DNA from: Ruminococcus sp.
GTDB taxonomy: Bacteria > Bacillota > Clostridia > Oscillospirales > Acutalibacteraceae
Length of the DNA: 64,000 nucleotides
NCBI GenBank assembly: GCA_017473555.1
Contig: JAFUKO010000101.1
Location: 28,001-92,000, forward strand
Direction of reading: 5' to 3'
Positions within the stretch are counted from its first letter, which is position 1. Each line of letters starts with the position of its first letter. The position numbers were made by a program, and so were the translations under genes. Under the pieces are notes generated by a model that made no database searches, was not told the DNA's origin, and was given only the letters and a program-made list of their open reading frames with translations. This document shows positions 1 through 8,137 of the stretch, piece by piece.

Positions 1-5
1 ATTTT

Positions 6-1499
6 ATGGCCAGAGTTGCCGGAATACTCATGCCAATCACTTCCCTTAGTTCCCCTTACGGCATCGGAACTATCGGAAAAGAAGCAAGACAGTTTGCTGA
101 TTTCTTAAAAGCTTCAGGTCAGAAAATATGGCAGATCCTGCCTGTAGGTCCGACAAGCTACGGTGATTCACCGTACCAGTCTTTCTCTACTTATGCAGGT
201 AACCCTTACATGATCGACCTCGACACATTAGTCGAGCAGGGGCTTTTAGACAAGGCTACTTTAGAGTCTTATGACTGGGGTAGTGACAACGGCTACATTG
301 ATTACGAGAAAATCTACAACAGCCGTTTTGAAGTTTTACACATTGCGTATAACAACTTCAAGGAAAACGAAGACCAGAAAGCTTTCAATTCATTCAAGCG
401 TAAGAACGCTGCTTGGATTAAAGACTACGCTCTCTACATGGCTGTCAAGAAGGGTTTTGATATGCAGGCTTGGACTCAGTGGCCTGACGAAGCTATCAAG
501 CTCAGAGAAGAAGCAGCTATCAAAAAGTACGAGCGTAAGTACAGAGCAGAAATCGACTTCTGGAAGTGGGTTCAGTTTGAATTTTACACCCAGTGGGAGG
601 ATTTCAGAGCTTACGTTAATTCAATCGGTATCCAGATTTTAGGTGATATGCCGATTTACGTTGCTATGGACAGTGCTGATACATGGGCTAACCCTGACGT
701 ATTCTGGCTCGACGAAAACCGTGAGCCTGTATGTGTTGCTGGTTGTCCTCCTGATTATTTCTCAGAAACAGGTCAGCTCTGGGGCAACCCTCTCTACGAT
801 TGGGATTATTTGAAAGAAAACGGCTACGAGTGGTGGATTAAGCGTGTTGAAGCTGCATCAAAGCTCTTTGACATCACAAGAATTGACCATTTCCGTGCGT
901 TTGACACATATTATGCTATTCCTTACCCTGCTGAAAATGCTATCGGCGGCGAGTGGAAGATTGGTCCTAGAATGGACTTCTTCAACAAGTTGAGAGAAGC
1001 TTTGGGCGACATTCCGATTGTTGCTGAAGACTTAGGCGAGCTTTTCGACAGCGTTAAAGAGTTATTAAAGGATTCAGGTTATCCTGGTATGAAGATTTTA
1101 ACCTTCGGCTTTGGCGACGGTTGGGACAACGACTTCTTACCACACAGATATCCTACAAACTGTGTTGTTTACACAGGTACTCACGATAATGATACAGTTA
1201 ACGGTTGGCTTTCAACAGCTCCACAGAATGAAATCGACTTTGCTAAGCAGTATTGCGGCATCGGTGATGGCGATGACTTCTGCCAGAAGCTGATTGAAAA
1301 ATGCTACGAAAGCTGTGCTGATTACTGTATCGTACAGTTACAGGATGTTTTAGGTTTAGGCTCTGAAGCTAGAATCAACATCCCTTCAACTCTCGGTGGC
1401 AACTGGACATGGAGAGTTAACCCTGCTATGCTTACAAAAGAAGTTTCAGATAGACTTTACAATTTAGCACAAACATACTCAAGACTGGAGGAGAACTAA
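6..1499 (+). CDS. malQ: 4-alpha-glucanotransferase (amylomaltase)
   Basis: GH77 disproportionating enzyme that moves alpha-1,4-glucan segments between maltodextrins in the cytoplasm. At 497 aa it has the usual length. The N-terminus (LSSPYGIGTIG) is the family opening. The three GH77 catalytic motifs are visible: RIDHFR with the nucleophile at about D294, VAEDLG with the acid/base at about E341, and GTHDND with D394. The stop lies one base before the ATG of glgP, so the two are co-transcribed and feed each other: MalQ lengthens short maltodextrins and GlgP phosphorolyses them. The upstream promoter is outside the window; only five bases precede the ATG. Function is very secure. Confidence 0.96.
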   Translation: MARVAGILMPITSLSSPYGIGTIGKEARQFADFLKASGQKIWQILPVGPTSYGDSPYQSFSTYAGNPYMIDLDTLVEQGLLDKATLESYDWGSDNGYIDYEKIYNSRFEVLHIAYNNFKENEDQKAFNSFKRKNAAWIKDYALYMAVKKGFDMQAWTQWPDEAIKLREEAAIKKYERKYRAEIDFWKWVQFEFYTQWEDFRAYVNSIGIQILGDMPIYVAMDSADTWANPDVFWLDENREPVCVAGCPPDYFSETGQLWGNPLYDWDYLKENGYEWWIKRVEAASKLFDITRIDHFRAFDTYYAIPYPAENAIGGEWKIGPRMDFFNKLREALGDIPIVAEDLGELFDSVKELLKDSGYPGMKILTFGFGDGWDNDFLPHRYPTNCVVYTGTHDNDTVNGWLSTAPQNEIDFAKQYCGIGDGDDFCQKLIEKCYESCADYCIVQLQDVLGLGSEARINIPSTLGGNWTWRVNPAMLTKEVSDRLYNLAQTYSRLEEN

Positions 1500-1500
1500 A

Positions 1501-3855
1501 ATGGGTATTACAATGGAACAGCTTACCACAATATCACAGAGCGAATATTGCAAAAAACCTAAAGAGTTAACTCTTGAGCAGCTTCACTTTGTACTTGGTA
1601 AGGCTATCATGGGCGAAATCGCCGACAACTGGCAGAAATCAAAGAAAAAGCATTCTAACAACAGAAGAGCTTATTACTTCTCTGCTGAATTCCTTATGGG
1701 TAGAATGATGTACAACAACCTTTACTGCTTAGGTATTCTTGACGATGTTAAGGATTTACTCAAGAGCAAGGGTATGGACATCAATCAATTCGAAGATGTT
1801 GAGGATATGGCACTTGGTAACGGCGGTCTTGGTCGTCTTGCTGCTTGCTTCTTAGACTCAGCAGCTACACAGGAAGTTCCACTTGACGGTTATGGTATCC
1901 GTTACAAGTATGGTCTTTTCAAACAGCTTATCGAAGACGGCTATCAGGTTGAGGTAGCTGATAACTGGCAGAAGTTTGAAGACCCATGGTGTGTAAGACG
2001 CCTTGATGAGGCAGTTGTTGTTAAGTACGCTGATTCATCGGTTGTTGCTGTACCTTACGATATGGCAATCATCGGCTACGGCACAAAGAACATCAACACA
2101 TTAAGACTCTGGCAGGCTGAGCCTGTTGAGGAGTTTGACTTCATCGCATTCAACAACGGTCAGTACGACCAGTCTGTAAAATCAAAGAACGACGCTGAGA
2201 ACATTTCTAAGGTTCTTTATCCAAACGATAACATTTACGAAGGTAAGGTTCTCCGTTTAAAGCAGCAGTATTTCTTCTGTTCTGCATCATTACAGGACAT
2301 CATCAAGAGATACAAGGCTAAGTACGGCAACGATTTCTCACACTTTAGTGAGCACGCTGCTATTCAGCTTAACGATACTCACCCTGTATGCTCAATCCCA
2401 GAGCTTATCAGACTTCTCTCATTCGAGGGTATCGGTTTTGAAGAGGCTTTCCAGATTGCTCAGAAGACTTTCGCTTACACTAACCACACAGTTATGGCTG
2501 AAGCACTTGAGAAGTGGGATATCTACCTCATGAGAAACGTTATTCCTGAGGTTTACCACATCATCGAGCTCATCAACGAGCGTCTTTGGAACGACTTCAA
2601 GGGCAGAGGTATGACAGATGACGTTATCCACAGAATGTGCATCCTCTCTGATGAAAGAGTTCATATGGCAAGACTTGCTATCTATGGCTCATCATACGTA
2701 AACGGCGTTGCTTGGATTCACACAGAAATCCTCAAGAACGACGTATTAAACGACTGGTACAAGATTTACCCAGAGCGTTTCCAGAACAAGACTAACGGTA
2801 TTACACAGCGTAGATGGCTTGGTCTTTGCAACCCAGAGCTTTCATCTTTCATTTCTGAGAGAGTTGGCGACGGCTGGCAGAGAGATATGGCTAAGGTTGA
2901 TAAGCTCGCACAGTGCATCGATAAGGACGCTGTTAAGGCATTCAATAAAATCAAGGCTACAAAGAAAAAGCAGCTCGCAGCTTATGTTAAGAAGATGGAA
3001 GGCAAGGAAATCAATCCTAAGTTCATCTTTGACGTACAGGTTAAGCGTCTCCACGAGTACAAGCGTCAGCTCTTAAACGCTTTCTCTATCATGTGGATTT
3101 ACTTCATGATCAAAGACGGTCAGCTCCCTGAGTTCGAGCCAACATGCTTCATCTTTGGCGCTAAGGCTGCTCCTGGTTACAGAAGAGCTAAGGCTATCAT
3201 CAAGTACATCAACGAAATCGCTGATCTCGTTAATAACGATCCTGATACAAAGGATAAGCTCCAGGTTATCTTCGTTTCTAACTACAACGTATCTTACGCT
3301 GAGAAAATCGTTGTTGCTGCTGATGTATCAGAGCAGATTTCAACAGCAGGTACAGAGGCTTCAGGTACAGGTAACATGAAGTTCATGTTCAACGGTGCTG
3401 TAACTTTAGGTACTTATGACGGTGCTAACGTTGAGATTACTCAGGCTGCAGGCGAAGACAACGAATACATCTTCGGTGGCAGAGTTGAGGATATCGAGAA
3501 CTTAAAGCGTAACGGTTACGATCCAAAGGCTATCTATATGACAAACCCAATGCTCAAGAGAGTTGTTGATACTCTTGTTGATGGCACATTCGACGACGAC
3601 GGTGCACAGGGTGAGGGTAGCTTTGCTGAGCTCCACAACGCTCTCGTAAACGGTACACACTGGCATATCGCTGACCACTACTTCCTGTTCTACGATCTTC
3701 CTTCTTATGTTGAGGCTAAGCTTCAGGTTAACCGTGACTACAAGGATAAGATTCTCTTCGGTACAAAGTGCTTAGAGAACATCGCTCACTGCTCACAGTT
3801 CAGCTCTGACAGAACAATCCTCCAGTATGCTAAGGAACTCTGGATGGTTAAGTAA
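1501..3855 (+). CDS. glgP: glycogen/maltodextrin phosphorylase
   Basis: GT35 phosphorylase that releases glucose-1-phosphate from the non-reducing end of alpha-1,4-glucans. It has 784 aa, close to the family's roughly 800. The PLP-binding motif EASGTGNMKFMFNG is present with the Schiff-base lysine at about K627. Other family blocks are GNGGLGRLAACFLDS near the N-terminus and KRLHEYKRQLLN in the C-terminal half. The ribosome binding site (GGAGGAG) lies inside the end of malQ, so translation is coupled. Whether glycogen or maltodextrin is preferred cannot be decided from sequence alone; the pairing with malQ suggests maltodextrin turnover. Confidence 0.95.
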   Translation: MGITMEQLTTISQSEYCKKPKELTLEQLHFVLGKAIMGEIADNWQKSKKKHSNNRRAYYFSAEFLMGRMMYNNLYCLGILDDVKDLLKSKGMDINQFEDVEDMALGNGGLGRLAACFLDSAATQEVPLDGYGIRYKYGLFKQLIEDGYQVEVADNWQKFEDPWCVRRLDEAVVVKYADSSVVAVPYDMAIIGYGTKNINTLRLWQAEPVEEFDFIAFNNGQYDQSVKSKNDAENISKVLYPNDNIYEGKVLRLKQQYFFCSASLQDIIKRYKAKYGNDFSHFSEHAAIQLNDTHPVCSIPELIRLLSFEGIGFEEAFQIAQKTFAYTNHTVMAEALEKWDIYLMRNVIPEVYHIIELINERLWNDFKGRGMTDDVIHRMCILSDERVHMARLAIYGSSYVNGVAWIHTEILKNDVLNDWYKIYPERFQNKTNGITQRRWLGLCNPELSSFISERVGDGWQRDMAKVDKLAQCIDKDAVKAFNKIKATKKKQLAAYVKKMEGKEINPKFIFDVQVKRLHEYKRQLLNAFSIMWIYFMIKDGQLPEFEPTCFIFGAKAAPGYRRAKAIIKYINEIADLVNNDPDTKDKLQVIFVSNYNVSYAEKIVVAADVSEQISTAGTEASGTGNMKFMFNGAVTLGTYDGANVEITQAAGEDNEYIFGGRVEDIENLKRNGYDPKAIYMTNPMLKRVVDTLVDGTFDDDGAQGEGSFAELHNALVNGTHWHIADHYFLFYDLPSYVEAKLQVNRDYKDKILFGTKCLENIAHCSQFSSDRTILQYAKELWMVK

Positions 3856-3876
3856 TTGACCCGATATATATGAATT

Positions 3877-3907
3877 ATCCCCATCGCTTTGCGGTGGGGA
3901 TTTTTTG
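3877..3907 (+). terminator. intrinsic terminator after glgP
   Basis: The hairpin TCCCCA...TGGGGA with a further short internal stem is followed by TTTTTT. It ends the malQ-glgP unit. Confidence 0.85.
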
Positions 3908-3961
3908 TATGATTTGTCAAAAAACGGAGTGAAATTTCTACATCTAAAAGCTCGGCTTTTG

Positions 3962-3990
3962 TTGACTGTTTTTGCCTGTAATGTTATGAT
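3962..3990 (+). promoter_or_regulatory. sigma-A type promoter for the cohesin/FN3 gene
   Basis: TTGACT, a 17-bp spacer and TATGAT, ending about 30 bases before the start codon at 4022. Read by eye. Confidence 0.6.
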
Positions 3991-4021
3991 TAACGTGTAT
4001 AAATATATAGGAGGCTTATTT

Positions 4022-5725
4022 ATGAAAAAGCTACTTTCTATCGTACTCGCACTTATCATTACGCTGTCAGCGTTTTCAGGCCTTTCTTTCGCAGTTTTTG
4101 CTGAAGATGCAGGCACTCTTGCTGTTACCGTTAACGGCGTGACAACAAATGTCGCTGTAGGTGACAAGTTCACTTATACCTACACACTGTCAGATGTTGA
4201 TATCTTAAACGCAGAAGTAAGAATCAACTATGATTCAAAAATGGTAGCTCCTACTGTTGTTGATGATTCTGACCCTGGATATAAGGATTATCTTAAAGAG
4301 GTATTCCCATATCTTTACTTCTTTATCGTTTGTAACACAGACCGTACCGACAAAATTCTTTACAACTTCTCAACAACTGAGGGCTTAACTTTCACAGGAG
4401 AATTAGTTGTTGCAAAATTTGAATTCACAGCTCTTGCTGCCGGTGAAACAACTATCAGCACAGAAGTTATCGAGATGGTTGACTCTAATCAGGATTACTA
4501 TGTTGATAAGACAGCTGAAGGCTCTGTCAAGATGAAAGACTTCACTTATGGTGAATTTGTAACATATGAAGCTTTGGAAGAGCCAACAGAGGCACCAACC
4601 GAGCCTGTAAAAGCTGAAAAGGTTGAAAACGTTACAGTAACTGCTGATCAGGCAACAGCAACACTCAAGTGGGATGCTACTGAGGGTGCTGTAAAGTACT
4701 GGATTTACAGATACAACAACGATACAGCTAAGTATGAGTGTATCGGATCATCTAGTACAAACTCTTACGTTGTAAAGTACCTCAACCCTGACACAGAGTA
4801 TAAGTTCAAGGTTTGTTACAGCGATGCTGATTCTATAGTCAGCGCACTTGCCAAAGCTGATGAGGTAGCTGTTAAGACACTCAAGGGTGCTGATGTTGAA
4901 ACAATCGTTGGTACAGCAGGTCTTGTTGACGCAGTGCTCGAATGGTCCCCTGTTGAAGGTGCCGTAAAGTACTGGGTATACAAGGCATGGGAAGAGAATG
5001 GCCCATTCTACTGCTATAGCTCAGCATATGATACAACATGTACAGTAAGAGGTCTTCAGGCAGGTTCTGACTACTTCTTCAAGGTAATTTCAGTAACAGA
5101 GAGCAACGGATCACTTGTTCTTTCAAAGCTTGCTGACGCTCCTGTAGTACGTGTAGAAACAGATGCGGCTGATAAAATCACTGTACAGCTTGACAGCTAT
5201 ACTAAGTCATCAGCAACAATCCACTGGCCAGCATTCCAGAATGCAGACAAGTATTGGGTTCGTTATTCAACAACATCCAAGAACACTGCAGACGATTCAC
5301 ACTGGACAACATGGTCAAGCACAGCTGATACAAGCTATACAATCAAGTACTTAAAGCCAAACACAGTTTACTATCTCAATATTTGTGCTAGATATACTAA
5401 CGAAGATGGTAATGTTGCTACAGTTAACTATATCCCTGTAATGGTAAGAACAGCATACGCTGACGAAAACGTTATCACATTCACACCGGTTGATGATACT
5501 CACGTAACTCTTACATGGTCTGAGGATATCACTAATGTATCTAAAACATGGGCTGGTATAATCAAAGAGGACGGCACAGAGACTATTATTACAAGTACAA
5601 CAACTAACACAGTTACACTCAGAGTTGCAGATTATGAGAACGCAACATTCTTCCTCAAGGTTATCGATGACGAGGGTAGAGTTGGTTACTTAACACCAAC
5701 AGGTGGCGAGAAGTATCACAACTAA
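4022..5725 (+). CDS. secreted protein: cohesin-like domain plus four FN3 domains
   Basis: 567 aa. The start is the ATG behind GGAGG; the reading frame is open further upstream, but that part would overlap the promoter. A signal peptide spans about residues 1-28 (KK, hydrophobic core, VFAEDA). Residues about 30-180 resemble a cohesin or carbohydrate-binding beta-sandwich: VAVGDKFTYTYTLS, then LNAEVRINYDSKMV, then a GE-x-VVAKFEFTALAAGET strand. After a short Pro/Thr/Glu linker come four fibronectin type III-like repeats with recurring AVKYW and LNPDTEYKFKV blocks. No dockerin, sortase motif or C-terminal anchor is seen. Two dockerin proteins lie elsewhere in the window, so a scaffold or docking role is possible but inferred. 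The cohesin call is by pattern only. Confidence 0.7.
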   Translation: MKKLLSIVLALIITLSAFSGLSFAVFAEDAGTLAVTVNGVTTNVAVGDKFTYTYTLSDVDILNAEVRINYDSKMVAPTVVDDSDPGYKDYLKEVFPYLYFFIVCNTDRTDKILYNFSTTEGLTFTGELVVAKFEFTALAAGETTISTEVIEMVDSNQDYYVDKTAEGSVKMKDFTYGEFVTYEALEEPTEAPTEPVKAEKVENVTVTADQATATLKWDATEGAVKYWIYRYNNDTAKYECIGSSSTNSYVVKYLNPDTEYKFKVCYSDADSIVSALAKADEVAVKTLKGADVETIVGTAGLVDAVLEWSPVEGAVKYWVYKAWEENGPFYCYSSAYDTTCTVRGLQAGSDYFFKVISVTESNGSLVLSKLADAPVVRVETDAADKITVQLDSYTKSSATIHWPAFQNADKYWVRYSTTSKNTADDSHWTTWSSTADTSYTIKYLKPNTVYYLNICARYTNEDGNVATVNYIPVMVRTAYADENVITFTPVDDTHVTLTWSEDITNVSKTWAGIIKEDGTETIITSTTTNTVTLRVADYENATFFLKVIDDEGRVGYLTPTGGEKYHN

Positions 5726-5811
5726 GCGTTTGCGCTATGAGTTCAGAGCAAAGATGAAGTTGTATCAAAGGTTTCTTTTCAGTTTAAATGTGATGATGCA
5801 CTCAAATTTGC

Positions 5812-5840
5812 TTGACAAACACCTTTGTGTGTGCTAAACT
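5812..5840 (+). promoter_or_regulatory. promoter of the rimP-nusA-infB operon
   Basis: TTGACA, a 17-bp spacer and TAAACT, about 26 bases before the leader hairpin. A strong sigma-A type match. Confidence 0.7.
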
Positions 5841-5865
5841 ACAAATAAGTTGAATATACTATTAA

Positions 5866-5899
5866 AAAAGAGTGGGTCTTGACGACCCGCTCTTTTGTA
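5866..5899 (+). terminator. terminator-like leader hairpin ahead of rimP
   Basis: A 13-bp stem (AAAAGAGTGGGTC / GACCCGCTCTTTT, one G-T pair) with a 5-nt loop, then a short broken T run. It lies between the promoter and rimP, so it can only act as an attenuator or leader element. In Bacillus subtilis, NusA-dependent termination in the leader of this same operon is reported to autoregulate nusA. The same mechanism here is inference. Confidence 0.7.
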
Positions 5900-5916
5900 T
5901 TGTTTGAGGTGATTTT

Positions 5917-6399
5917 ATGGCTAACGCTAAGAAAAAGGGCACCGCAACCGCTGTGTGGGAGCTGGTACAGCCAATTGTTGAGGGCTTTAACCTACAGCTG
6001 TGGGACGTCAGATACGTCAAAGAAGGTTCACAGTGGTTTTTAAGAGTTTTCATCGACAAAGAGGGTGGAGTTGATATTAACGACTGCGAAAACGTTTCAC
6101 GTGCTATCGACAAACCACTCGATGACCTTGACCCGATAACCGACAACTACATTCTCGAGGTAAGCTCACCGGGTGTTGAACGTGAACTTGTGCTCGACGC
6201 TCATTTTGAGCAGTTCATTGGTGCGGATATTATGGTTAAGATGATTCGTCCTATAGAGGGCATCGGCAAAGAGTTCAAAGGTGTGCTCAAAGCATACTGC
6301 GACGGCGATGTCACAATCAGGGATCATTCTGACGAAAATGAAATCGTTATAGCTAAAAAAGATGCTGCATACATCAAGCTGGACGATTTTGATATATAA
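5917..6399 (+). CDS. rimP: ribosome maturation factor RimP
   Basis: 160 aa, needed for 30S subunit maturation. It shows the family blocks LQLWDVRYVKEGSQWFLRVFID, DINDCENVSRAID and YILEVSSPGVERELV followed by an Sm-like C-terminal half. The start follows GAGGTGA. It is the first gene of the conserved operon rimP-nusA-rnpM-ylxQ-infB-rbfA-nrnA-truB. Confidence 0.95.
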   Translation: MANAKKKGTATAVWELVQPIVEGFNLQLWDVRYVKEGSQWFLRVFIDKEGGVDINDCENVSRAIDKPLDDLDPITDNYILEVSSPGVERELVLDAHFEQFIGADIMVKMIRPIEGIGKEFKGVLKAYCDGDVTIRDHSDENEIVIAKKDAAYIKLDDFDI

Positions 6400-6441
6400 G
6401 TTTTCAATATACATCACATATAAAGGGAGAGATTATCAAAA

Positions 6442-7527
6442 ATGGCTAGTAACAAAGAATTATTTTTAGCATTACAGCTTCTGGAGAAAGAAAAGGGTAT
6501 TCCGGTTGAGTATATGATTGCTCAGATCAGCAAAGCTATCGTTTCAGCTTGCCGTAACCTATACGGTGGCAACGAGAACGTTGATATTAAAATGGACCCT
6601 GAGAAGAACGCTTTCGCAGTCAAGCTCAACAAAATGGTTGTTGAAGAAGTAGAAGACGAGAATTTTGAAATCGCACTCGAGGATGCAAAGGTTATCTCAA
6701 AGCGTGCAGTAGTCGGCAAAGAAATCGGTATTCCGCTCGAGCCTAAGAAGTTCGGCAGAATCGCTGTTCAGACAGCCCGTTCAGTAATCCGTCAGGGTAT
6801 CCGTGACGGCGAGAAGGGTCAGATGCTTGTTGAGTTCCAGTCAAAACAGCAGGAAATCGCAACAGCTTTAATCGAGCGTGTTGACCCTGTATCAGGCAAC
6901 GCAACAATCCGCTTCGGCAAGGCAGAAGCTGTTCTTCCAAAGAGTGAGCAGATTCCTGGTGAAGTATTAAAAGAGGGCGACTCTGTTAAGATTTATGTCG
7001 CTGGTGTTAAAGATGGCGACCGTGGTCCACGTGCTATTATCTCAAGAACACACCCTGACTTTGTAAGAAGATTGTTCGAAAACGAAGTTCCTGAGATTTT
7101 TGATGGCATTGTTGAAATCAAGTCCGTTTCACGTGAGGCAGGCTCCCGTACAAAGATGGCTGTATTCTCAGAAGATGCTGAGGTTGATGCAGTAGGTGCT
7201 TGTATCGGTACCCGTGGTGCCAGAGTTGGTGCTATTGTAGACGAGCTTTGTGGCGAGAAAATTGATATCGTGCTTTATAGCGAAGACCCTGCTAAGTACG
7301 TTGCAGCTGCATTATCTCCTGCTTCAGTAGTAGGTGTTGAAATTATTGACCTTGAAAACAAGTCATGCAAAGCAACAGTTCCTGATTCCCAGCTGTCCCT
7401 TGCTATCGGTAACAAAGGTCAGAACGTACGTCTTGCAGCAAAACTCACAGGCTGGAAGATTGATATCCGCCCTGAGTCAGGTTTCTGGGGCGAAGATACT
7501 GAGAACGAATCAGAAACAGAAGAGTAA
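6442..7527 (+). CDS. nusA: transcription termination/antitermination factor NusA
   Basis: 361 aa, binds RNA polymerase and RNA. Domain order is an N-terminal RNAP-binding domain (about 1-125), S1 (about 130-200), KH1 and KH2 (about 200-345), with GACIGTRGARV and SLAIGKGQNVRLAAKLTGW-like KH signatures (here AIGNKGQNVRLAA). It ends in a short acidic tail and lacks the C-terminal acidic repeats of gamma-proteobacterial NusA, as is normal for Firmicutes. The leader hairpin upstream of rimP may be its autoregulatory target. Confidence 0.96.
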   Translation: MASNKELFLALQLLEKEKGIPVEYMIAQISKAIVSACRNLYGGNENVDIKMDPEKNAFAVKLNKMVVEEVEDENFEIALEDAKVISKRAVVGKEIGIPLEPKKFGRIAVQTARSVIRQGIRDGEKGQMLVEFQSKQQEIATALIERVDPVSGNATIRFGKAEAVLPKSEQIPGEVLKEGDSVKIYVAGVKDGDRGPRAIISRTHPDFVRRLFENEVPEIFDGIVEIKSVSREAGSRTKMAVFSEDAEVDAVGACIGTRGARVGAIVDELCGEKIDIVLYSEDPAKYVAAALSPASVVGVEIIDLENKSCKATVPDSQLSLAIGNKGQNVRLAAKLTGWKIDIRPESGFWGEDTENESETEE

Positions 7528-7557
7528 TTTTTTATCAGATCAGAAAAGGAGAAAATT

Positions 7558-7827
7558 ATGGCAACTACAAGAAAAGTACCGCTCAGAAAATGCACCGGTT
7601 GTGGTGTGATGAAAGAAAAGCGAGAGCTTGTGCGTGTGGTTCGCTCTAAAGATGGCGAGGTATCGCTCGATTTAGTCGGCAAAAAGCCGGGTCGAGGAGC
7701 ATATATCTGTAAAAATGCAGATTGCCTGAAGCTTGCACGAAAAGCCAAAAGAATTGAGCGAGCTTTAAATTGCACGATTTCTCCTGAGATTTACGATATG
7801 ATGGAAAAGGAGATAGAAAATGACTGA
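7558..7827 (+). CDS. rnpM: RnpM/YlxR RNA-binding protein
   Basis: 89 aa of the DUF448/YlxR family: RKCTGCGVMKEKRELVRVVR and GRGAYICKNADCLKLARK with paired cysteines. YlxR of B. subtilis has been reported to bind RNase P RNA and was renamed RnpM. The position between nusA and ylxQ is the conserved one. The last 8 bases overlap the next gene. Confidence 0.9.
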   Translation: MATTRKVPLRKCTGCGVMKEKRELVRVVRSKDGEVSLDLVGKKPGRGAYICKNADCLKLARKAKRIERALNCTISPEIYDMMEKEIEND

Positions 7828-8134
7828 CAGATTGTTGTCGCTATTGGGTCTGTGCAGAAGAGCAGGACGACTGACTTTAGGCTTTGACCCTGTTGTGGAT
7901 TCTATCAACCTGAAAAAAGCAAAACTTGTTATTGTGGCATCTGATTGTTCACATCACACAGCAAAGGATACTTTAACTGTTTGTCATAAAATGGGAGTAA
8001 AATCCTATGTCGTGCCATACACTAAAGATGAAATTTCTTTAGCAGTAGGAAAATACACAGCTGTGTTGTCAATAACAGACGATGGTTTTGCAAAAAAAGC
8101 CGAAACACTGATTTGTTCATTAAAGGAGGAATAA
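7820..8134 (+). CDS. ylxQ: L7Ae-family RNA-binding protein YlxQ
   Basis: 104 aa. LLGLCRRAGRLTLGFDPVVDSI and KLVIVASDCSHHTAKD are the L7Ae/L30e kink-turn-binding signature. It overlaps rnpM by 8 bases and ends 3 bases before infB, so expression is coupled. The partner RNA is unknown. Confidence 0.9.
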   Translation: MTDRLLSLLGLCRRAGRLTLGFDPVVDSINLKKAKLVIVASDCSHHTAKDTLTVCHKMGVKSYVVPYTKDEISLAVGKYTAVLSITDDGFAKKAETLICSLKEE

Positions 8135-8137
8135 CGC

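Noticed and set aside
3905-4021. Upstream extension of the cohesin/FN3 protein
   Set aside because: It would include the promoter and part of the glgP terminator, and it would bury the signal peptide; the ATG with GGAGG at 4022 is better.
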